This document shows, piece by piece, positions 22,162 through 27,771 of a DNA stretch of 27,771 nt. Numbering within the stretch: position 1 is the first letter of the stretch; every line of letters starts with the position of its first letter. The stretch is from an uncultured Candidatus Melainabacteria bacterium (lineage in GTDB: Bacteria > Cyanobacteriota > Vampirovibrionia > Gastranaerophilales > Gastranaerophilaceae): contig CALBKW010000005.1 in assembly GCA_937895785.1 (NCBI GenBank), positions 1-27,771 of the forward strand, read 5' to 3'. The notes beneath the pieces were generated by a model. The model made no database searches. It saw nothing but the letters and a program-made list of their open reading frames with translations, and had not been told where the DNA came from. A program made the position numbers and the translations under genes.

Positions 22162-22710
22162 ATGGCAATGAAAACAAACAAGGGTAAAGAAGCTCTTTTT
22201 ACTGAAATTAATATTACACCGCTAACGGATATTTTCTTGGTTCTACTTATCATCATGATGGTTGTAGCGCCTACTTTCCAATCAATGGATAACAGTATTA
22301 ATATCCCAGAAATTAATAGCGGTATTTCAATTGAACAAAAGAATTGTACAGTTTCTGTTACAAAAGAAGGTTTGATGTACATTAATGGTAAAGAAACTTC
22401 TCCAAGTGCTTTAGCATCAGAGTTGTCAACACTACTTCCAACTTTAGAAAAGAAAGAAGTTGTTGTAAAAGCAGATACAGATGCTAAAAATTCCGTTGTT
22501 TTAAAAATTATGGATGCCGCTCAAGAAGCTGGCTATGAAAAGTTAATTGTAGCTGGTGAACCGTTGAGTAAAAAAGAACAAAATCAATTAAAAAATGATA
22601 GTATGTCATCAGATGAACTAGATATGCCAGCTTCAACACCTGCAGATATGGGTAGAACAAAAGTTCAAAGAAGTAGCATTCCAACAGATGACGAAGAATG
22701 GGTTGAATAA
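22162..22710 (+). CDS. exbD: ExbD-family protein, first copy (long)
   Basis: A 182-residue protein: one N-terminal membrane helix with the proton-carrying aspartate in NITPLTDIFLVLLIIMMVV (Asp like E. coli ExbD Asp25), then a periplasmic ExbD domain to about residue 135 (TVSVTKEGLMYINGKE, VVVKADTDAKNSVVLKIMDAAQEAGYEKLIVAGEP). A hydrophilic tail of about 45 residues, rich in Ser, Asp and Met, is absent from the second copy. It lies two bases before the second exbD, so translation is coupled. Confidence 0.92.
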   Translation: MAMKTNKGKEALFTEINITPLTDIFLVLLIIMMVVAPTFQSMDNSINIPEINSGISIEQKNCTVSVTKEGLMYINGKETSPSALASELSTLLPTLEKKEVVVKADTDAKNSVVLKIMDAAQEAGYEKLIVAGEPLSKKEQNQLKNDSMSSDELDMPASTPADMGRTKVQRSSIPTDDEEWVE

Positions 22711-22712
22711 TT

Positions 22713-23105
22713 ATGGCTAGAAATAAACGTGATTGCTTTAATGAAATTAACATCACACCGTTGACAGATATTTTCTTGGTATTACTTATCATAATGATGG
22801 TTATTGCACCATTGTTGGATAGCCAAGGTCTTAATTTAACAGTTCCAGAAATTGTTAAGGAAGAAAATATCCAAAAAGATACTAAAATATTAAACGTTCA
22901 AGTTACTGATGATAACAAATATTACATCAACGACCAAGAAGTTGCTGAACAAGACTTAGAATCAGTTTTGAAAGATGCATCTAAAGATAAGCCTGATGGA
23001 TTGTTGATTCAATCAGCTCCAAATTCAACTCATGGTGCAGTTGTAAAATTAATGGATAACGCTAGAAATTCAGGGATTACAAGTATTTCTGTAATGGAAG
23101 GCTAA
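22713..23105 (+). CDS. exbD: ExbD-family protein, second copy (standard length)
   Basis: A 130-residue protein of normal ExbD length. It shares the helix NITPLTDIFLVLLIIMMVI with the first copy, including the key aspartate, but diverges in the periplasmic part (ILNVQVTDDNKYYINDQEV, GLLIQSAPNSTHGAVVKLMDNARNSGI). It is the last gene of the tonB-exbB-exbD-exbD set, followed 20 bases later by a strong terminator. Two diverged ExbDs suggest a mixed ExbD dimer, or alternative dimers, in the channel. Confidence 0.92.
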   Translation: MARNKRDCFNEINITPLTDIFLVLLIIMMVIAPLLDSQGLNLTVPEIVKEENIQKDTKILNVQVTDDNKYYINDQEVAEQDLESVLKDASKDKPDGLLIQSAPNSTHGAVVKLMDNARNSGITSISVMEG

Positions 23106-23127
23106 TTTTAAATTTTTGTCTAACAAA

Positions 23128-23162
23128 ACGGCGCGGATTGCAAAGTAATCCGCGCCGTTTTT
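23128..23162. terminator. Bidirectional terminator between exbD and the SulP gene
   Basis: A 12-bp stem ACGGCGCGGATT (23128-23139), a 7-base loop, AATCCGCGCCGT (23147-23158). It has AAAA before it and TTTTT after it, so it can serve both converging genes. Confidence 0.9.
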
Positions 23163-23169
23163 ATATATT

Positions 23170-24774
23170 TTACTTAATTAAACAAGTTCCTTTTTCGTTG
23201 TGGTACTTAGTAGCTTTTTGAATAGCTCTATCCATAGAAAGTGTTATGTCATGTCTTGTTATGCTTTGAGAAAGTCCACTGAATAACTGCTCTCTAGCAA
23301 TTTTTGCATTGTTAAATACAACTACAACGTGAATGTTATCTTCTTTAAGTCTTGAAATCATTGTTTCCAGTGCAAATGTTGCTGAAATATCCATTGATTT
23401 TATTTTTTGACAATCAATAATAATTGTTTCTTTGTTCAGTAAGGCTTCACTTCTTGCTAAAACAGTTGAAGCTGACCCGAAGAAGAACATTCCGTCAATG
23501 TGCAAAATACCAAGATATAATTTACAATCTCCGTCAAGATTAGGTATTTCGTGGTCATAAGTGTTAACTTTTAAGTCTTGAGTTGCTCTAACAGCAAATA
23601 ATACGGCAGAAAGAACTATACCAACACCAACAGCAAAGATTAAATCATCGATTACTGTAAGTACAAATACAGTTGCCATAACTAAAATATCAGCTTTTGA
23701 TGAATGTGCGATTACTTTTAAATATTTATAATCAATAATATCAACCCCAACCTTGATAAGGATTGCAGCAAGTACAGCAAGAGGAATTTGTGATGCAAAA
23801 GGTGCTAAAAATAGCACTACACAGATTAAAAAGATTGAATGTACAATCCCTGAAAGTCTGCCAGTAGCGCCACTATTGATATTGATCAAAGTTCTCATTG
23901 TAGCACCTGCACCTGCTAAACCACCAAACATGCCAGCTAAAGCGTTTCCGATGCCTTGTCCTACAAGTTCTTGGTTAGAATTGTGCTTCGTGTTTGTGAT
24001 TGAATCAACAACTAAACAAGTTAGCAAGGAGTCGATTGAACCAAGTATTGCAAGAGTTACAGCGAGTGGTAAAATTGTTTGAAAATCATGAAATGAAATC
24101 ATACCTAATTCAAAATGAGGTAATCCTAAAGGAATTTCACCTATAGTTTTTACATCAAAATGAAAAGCAATAGTAACAACTGTTCCAATAACAAGTGCTA
24201 AAAGTGAAGTTGGACAGTATTTTGCAATCTTTTTAGGTGTTAAAAAAATTACAGCTAAAGCGATTAAACTTAAGATAATTGCAGGATATGAAATTTCGGA
24301 TAAATGTTTAAATACTTGAAAAATTTGTTCAATTGGTGTTCCACTTGCTTCAAGTCCTAAAAAGGGAGCTAGTTGGAGTAAAATAATGATAACCCCAATA
24401 CCGCACATAAACCCAGATACTACTGGATATGGCACAAAGTGAATTAATTTTGCAACTCCTGTAAAAGATAAGCAGATTTGAACCAAGCCTGCTAAAAAAA
24501 TTGCAGTAAAGATAACTTTTGGATTGTTAGGATATGTTAATACAAGTGATGCGATAACCACTGTCATTGGTCCTGTTGGTCCTGAGATTTGAGTGGCAGT
24601 TCCTCCGAATATTGAAGCAAAAAGTCCGACTATGATTGCACCCCATAGTCCTGCTGCTGCTCCGAGTCCACTGGCTACGCCAAAGGCTAAGGCTAAAGGT
24701 AACGCAATTACACCAGCTGTAATGCCTCCAAAAAGATTACCTTTTAAATTTGTAAACATCGTTGTCTTAGTCAT
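23170..24774 (-). CDS. SulP-family anion transporter with STAS domain, BicA-like
   Basis: A 534-residue inner-membrane transporter. It has about 12 hydrophobic segments through residue 400, starting GGITAGVIALPLALAFGVASG, the motif ISGPTGPMTVVIASLV, and NALAGMFGGLAGAGATMRTLININSGATG. That last block closely resembles the 'GAGATMRTVVNI' region of cyanobacterial BicA bicarbonate transporters. A cytoplasmic STAS domain follows at about 425-520 (YLGILHIDGMFFFGSAS, IIIDCQKIKSMDISATFALE). SulP members carry sulfate, bicarbonate or dicarboxylates. The divergently placed beta-carbonic anhydrase favours bicarbonate; this is an inference. Ribosome site: AGAGGT. Confidence 0.88.
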   Translation of the reverse strand: MTKTTMFTNLKGNLFGGITAGVIALPLALAFGVASGLGAAAGLWGAIIVGLFASIFGGTATQISGPTGPMTVVIASLVLTYPNNPKVIFTAIFLAGLVQICLSFTGVAKLIHFVPYPVVSGFMCGIGVIIILLQLAPFLGLEASGTPIEQIFQVFKHLSEISYPAIILSLIALAVIFLTPKKIAKYCPTSLLALVIGTVVTIAFHFDVKTIGEIPLGLPHFELGMISFHDFQTILPLAVTLAILGSIDSLLTCLVVDSITNTKHNSNQELVGQGIGNALAGMFGGLAGAGATMRTLININSGATGRLSGIVHSIFLICVVLFLAPFASQIPLAVLAAILIKVGVDIIDYKYLKVIAHSSKADILVMATVFVLTVIDDLIFAVGVGIVLSAVLFAVRATQDLKVNTYDHEIPNLDGDCKLYLGILHIDGMFFFGSASTVLARSEALLNKETIIIDCQKIKSMDISATFALETMISRLKEDNIHVVVVFNNAKIAREQLFSGLSQSITRHDITLSMDRAIQKATKYHNEKGTCLIK

Positions 24775-24850
24775 TGTAACCTCTTTCTTAAAATGATAAA
24801 ATTATGTTTAATAATTATAATATATATTTATAAGAAAGGATATAATATTC

Positions 24851-25429
24851 ATGAACGATATTCAAAAACAAGAAATTCAGCGATTAATGGACGGTAATGA
24901 GCGCTTTGTGAAAGGCGAATGCTCTTGTCATACACGTAACCTTGAAACTCTAAAACAATTTATGACACATCAAGAGCCTAAAACTATTATTTTAAGTTGT
25001 TCTGATTCTCGTGTAATACCTGAAGTTATTTTTGATTGTGGAATTGGCGAACTTTTTGTTGTTAGAACTGCTGGTGCAACAATTGGTTTAACTTTTGATA
25101 TCTTAGAAAGTATCGAATTTGGTGTTTCTAAACTTAAAGCACCTCTTCTAATTCTTTTAGGACACGACGATTGTGGTGTTACAAAATACGCAAAAGACTA
25201 TTACTCTGAAAATAAGGAGTCTTACACTTCAATAATGAGTAACTTATGTCCTATTGTTGAAGAGCAAGGTCATTTACATTACGATGAAATTACAAAAATG
25301 CATACTCAGACTTTGATAAAATTATTGAAAGAACGCTCTATGATAATTAACGAAGCAGTTTCTAGTGGAAATTTAGAAATTATTGGTGCGCATTTCCATT
25401 TTGATACAGGAAAAATTAATTTACTCTAA
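24851..25429 (+). CDS. Beta-class carbonic anhydrase
   Basis: Zinc enzyme interconverting CO2 and bicarbonate. The 192-residue protein has the beta-class ligands and catalytic pair: C50, D52 and R54 in LSCSDSRVIPE, and H105 and C108 in LLGHDDCGVTKYA. ELFVVRTAGA lies between them, and GNLEIIGAHFHFDTGKINLL at the end matches the family's 'G...Y.l.tG.v..l' finish. There is no signal peptide, so it is cytoplasmic. GAAAGG precedes ATG 24851; a TATAAT at 24816-24821 is the best -10 candidate. It is divergent from the SulP transporter across 76 bases, so the two probably share control of bicarbonate supply. Confidence 0.94.
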   Translation: MNDIQKQEIQRLMDGNERFVKGECSCHTRNLETLKQFMTHQEPKTIILSCSDSRVIPEVIFDCGIGELFVVRTAGATIGLTFDILESIEFGVSKLKAPLLILLGHDDCGVTKYAKDYYSENKESYTSIMSNLCPIVEEQGHLHYDEITKMHTQTLIKLLKERSMIINEAVSSGNLEIIGAHFHFDTGKINLL

Positions 25430-25462
25430 ATTTTTTCTGTGTTATAAATAAAATGTACACAG
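25420..25462 (+). promoter_or_regulatory. Promoter candidate of typA
   Basis: TTTACT (25420-25425), a 17-base spacer and TATAAA (25443-25448). An inverted pair CTGTGT (25437-25442) and ACACAG (25457-25462) brackets the -10 box and could be an operator. Confidence 0.4.
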
Positions 25463-25487
25463 ACGAAATAATGGAAGAATTGGAATT

Positions 25488-27281
25488 ATGGACATAGAAA
25501 AATTACGCAATATTGCGATTATTGCACACGTTGACCACGGTAAAACTTCAATGGTAGATTGTATGTTGAAACAAAGTGGCGTATTCAGAGAAAACCAAGA
25601 AGTTCAAGCGTGCGTTTTGGACTCAAACGATTTGGAAAGAGAACGTGGTATTACAATTCTTTCTAAAAATATTTCAGTAGATTACAAAGGTTATCACATC
25701 AATGTTGTAGATACTCCAGGTCACGCGGACTTCGGTGGTGAAGTAGAACGTGTTTTAGGTATGGTTGATGGTGCTTTGTTAATTGTTGATGCGGCCGAAG
25801 GTCCAATGCCTCAAACAAGATTTGTACTTTCAAAAGCATTAGAATTAGGTTTGAAAATTATTGTTGTAATCAACAAAATTGATAAACCTGCTGCAGAACC
25901 TGATTTAGCTTTAGACAAAGTTTTTGATTTGTTTACAGAATTGACAGATAACGAAGAATTAATTGATTTTCCAATTATTTATGCAAGTTCATTACAAGGT
26001 TTTGCTAAAAAAGAATTGGAAGACGAAAGTGATAATATTGCACCTTTAATGGACTGCATTATTGAAAATATCAAACATCCAGAAGGTGATGCTAATGCAA
26101 ACCTTCAATTTCACGTAACTACATTGGATTACAATGATTACGTTGGTCGTATCGCAATCGGTAGAATCAAAAACGGTCACTTGAAATCTCAAGAAACATT
26201 GTCTTTGATTAAGGCTGACGGTTCTGTTCAAAGATGCAAAATTACAAAATTATTTGGTTTCCATGATTTAGGTCGTGTAGAAATCGAAGAAGCATCAGCA
26301 GGTGATATTGTTGGTATTGCTGGTTTCCCTGATGTTCAAATTGGTGAAACTATTTCATCTCTGGATAATCCTCAGGCGTTACCATTAATTCACATTGACG
26401 AACCTACATTACAAATGAACTTCTCTGTAAATGACAGCCCTTATGCTGGTCAAGAAGGTAAATTTGTAACTTCTCGCCAATTGAGAAAAAGATTATATGA
26501 CGAATTAGAAAAAAATGTTAGTATGAGAGTTGAAGATACTGAAAATACTGACAAATGGGTTGTTTCAGGACGTGGTGAATTACACTTAAGTATTTTAATT
26601 GAAACAATGCGCCGTGAAGGTTACGAATTCCAAGTGTCTAAACCCGAAGTTATTTATAAAACTATTGACGGTGTTCAAATGGAACCTTATGAAAACTTGT
26701 TCCTTGATGTTCCTGACGAATGCACAGGTTCTTGTATTGAACGTTTAGCTGGCAGAAAAGCTCAAATGTTAGATATGCAATCAACAGGTGTTCGTTCAAA
26801 ATTAGAATTTGTAATTCCTGCAAGAGGTTTAATCGGATTTAAAGGTGAATTTATTAGACTTACTAGAGGTGAAGGTATTATGTACCACACGTTTAATAAA
26901 TATGATACTCTAGCGGGTGATATTCCAAAACAAAGAATGGGCTCTCTAATCGCTTGGGAACAAGGTGAGGCCGTTCCTTACGCATTAGACCAATTTGCAG
27001 ATAGAGGTACTTTCTTTATCACTCCAAAAACTAAAGTTTACAAAGGAATGATTGTTGGTGAAGGTAATAGAGCACAAGACGTTGCTGTAAACGTATGTAA
27101 AACTAAGAAATTGACTAACATGCGTACATCAACTGCGGATGCAATGGTTGTTTTAAAAGCTCCAAAACTTCTATCTTTGGAAGAAGCTCTTGATTATATT
27201 GCAGATGATGAATTGGCAGAAATCACACCAGAAAGCATTAGATTAAGAAAAGCTGATTTAACAAGAACAAGATTTAACTAA
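25488..27281 (+). CDS. typA: Ribosome-associated GTPase TypA/BipA
   Basis: Translational GTPase of the EF-G/LepA class that binds the ribosome and acts in 50S assembly and stress or low-temperature growth. The 597-residue protein has G1 AHVDHGKTS (13-21), G2 region ERGITILSKN, G3 VDTPGHADFGGEVERVLG, G4 NKIDKP and G5-like YASSLQG. Beta-barrel and EF-G-like domains follow (VSGRGELHLSILIETMRREG). A BipA-specific C-terminal domain contains RGLIGFKGEFIRLTRGEGIM and ends DLTRTRFN. The length is typical for BipA. The ribosome site is weak (GGAATT). Confidence 0.96.
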   Translation: MDIEKLRNIAIIAHVDHGKTSMVDCMLKQSGVFRENQEVQACVLDSNDLERERGITILSKNISVDYKGYHINVVDTPGHADFGGEVERVLGMVDGALLIVDAAEGPMPQTRFVLSKALELGLKIIVVINKIDKPAAEPDLALDKVFDLFTELTDNEELIDFPIIYASSLQGFAKKELEDESDNIAPLMDCIIENIKHPEGDANANLQFHVTTLDYNDYVGRIAIGRIKNGHLKSQETLSLIKADGSVQRCKITKLFGFHDLGRVEIEEASAGDIVGIAGFPDVQIGETISSLDNPQALPLIHIDEPTLQMNFSVNDSPYAGQEGKFVTSRQLRKRLYDELEKNVSMRVEDTENTDKWVVSGRGELHLSILIETMRREGYEFQVSKPEVIYKTIDGVQMEPYENLFLDVPDECTGSCIERLAGRKAQMLDMQSTGVRSKLEFVIPARGLIGFKGEFIRLTRGEGIMYHTFNKYDTLAGDIPKQRMGSLIAWEQGEAVPYALDQFADRGTFFITPKTKVYKGMIVGEGNRAQDVAVNVCKTKKLTNMRTSTADAMVVLKAPKLLSLEEALDYIADDELAEITPESIRLRKADLTRTRFN

Positions 27282-27292
27282 TTTAAACAAGT

Positions 27293-27771
27293 ATGATTAG
27301 AACAATAATCGCGTTATTTTTAAGAATAGTATCAAATCCTTTAGCAAACGTATATCAAAAGAAAATTTGTGAAACAAATTCTTCTTTAATTTGCAATTTT
27401 TATACATACTTTATTCTAGGAATTTTGTGCGTACCGTTTGCATTAAATGTTGATTGGATTAGTTTACCAAAAGAGTTTTGGTTCTTTTCAATAACGGCTG
27501 GTTTGTTGTGTTCAGTAGGTAACGCCTGTTTAGTGAAAGCGTTGCAAATAGGTGAATTATCTGTTTTAGGACCGATTAACTCTTACAAATCAGTTGTCGG
27601 AATGATTATCGCAATATTTATTTTGCACGAAATACCAAGTTTGTTTGGTGTTTTAGGTGTTGTTTTAATCATTTTGGGTAGTTGGTTTGTGTTTGACACT
27701 CAAGCAGAAGGCTTTTCTTTTGCTTTATTTAAAAGAAAAGATATTTTACTAAGATTTACAGCTCTTATTTT
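27293..27771 (+). CDS. EamA/DMT-family membrane transporter, partial
   Basis: An open frame from ATG 27293 runs off the window edge; I read about 159 residues. Hydrophobic helices include FYTYFILGILCVPFAL, FWFFSITAGLLCSVGNACLV and VVGMIIAIFILHEIPSLFGV. The block LSVLGPINSYKSVVGMIIAI followed by HEIPSLFGVLGVVLIILGSW is the typical end of an EamA half (a helix, then E-x-P-s, then GxxLIixG). The substrate is unknown. It starts 11 bases after the typA stop with no ribosome site, so it may be read through from typA and translationally dependent on it. Confidence 0.75.
   Translation, partial: MIRTIIALFLRIVSNPLANVYQKKICETNSSLICNFYTYFILGILCVPFALNVDWISLPKEFWFFSITAGLLCSVGNACLVKALQIGELSVLGPINSYKSVVGMIIAIFILHEIPSLFGVLGVVLIILGSWFVFDTQAEGFSFALFKRKDILLRFTALI

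Noticed and set aside
23170..25429. Carbon-concentrating mechanism for CO2 fixation
   Set aside because: No RuBisCO, carboxysome or other fixation gene is in the window; only transport and hydration of CO2 are supported.

Overview
The window is AT-rich and densely coded, uses the standard code (TGG for Trp, TGA as a stop), and carries mostly bacterial housekeeping genes. Several traits point to a non-photosynthetic relative of cyanobacteria, most likely a gut-type Gastranaerophilales (Melainabacteria/Vampirovibrionia). These are a Tic20-family membrane protein, a lysA-cdaA gene order that I recall from cyanobacteria, type IV prepilins of the 'FTLAETLIVMGIIGVVAALTIP' type, a class I hybrid cluster protein typical of anaerobes, and short hairpin repeats that read as 'CHPELVSGSH' when translated. 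The lineage is an inference from protein resemblance; no rRNA or tRNA gene is present.

Layout. (1) 1-3150, minus strand: an apparent five-gene operon rpiB - rsfS - TPR protein - Tic20-like protein - metY, the last cut by the window edge. (2) 3290-6410, plus strand, divergent from it: lysA - cdaA - yitT, with one-base stop/start overlaps. (3) 6470-8963, plus: a small conserved protein with its own promoter and terminator, a short-form serA, and a pilin-like gene whose 5' coding part contains a repeat. (4) 9033-10217, minus: coaD and a coiled-coil ATPase-b/DivIVA-like gene. (5) 10374-14654, plus: dnaK, rpmI-rplT behind a structured leader, and a secreted N-acetylmuramoyl-L-alanine amidase. (6) 14787-17812: hcp (plus) converging on pgk (minus). 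(7) 17985-23105, plus: a uridine-kinase-like gene, two paralogous exported proteins (one with a glycine zipper), then tonB-exbB-exbD-exbD. (8) 23170-25429: a BicA-like SulP transporter (minus) divergent from a beta-carbonic anhydrase (plus). (9) 25488-27771, plus: typA/bipA and the start of an EamA-family transporter.

The most system-like block is 18874-23105. A complete inner-membrane TonB/ExbB/ExbD energy module, with key motifs intact and two different ExbDs, lies next to two exported VirB10/TrbI-like proteins and has no TonB-dependent receptor beside it. It may power a non-canonical envelope process. Other notable points are a Tic20 homologue outside photosynthetic lineages, c-di-AMP synthase linked to lysine/mDAP synthesis, a pilin with a 77-residue repeat-bearing N-terminal extension, a hairpin repeat family with compensatory arm changes, and two exported-protein genes that look leaderless.

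No gene-free stretch exceeds 300 bases. The longer gaps (12216-12444, 13015-13241, 16326-16597) hold terminators, promoters, a leader RNA and repeats, listed below. I saw no CRISPR array, insertion sequence or origin.
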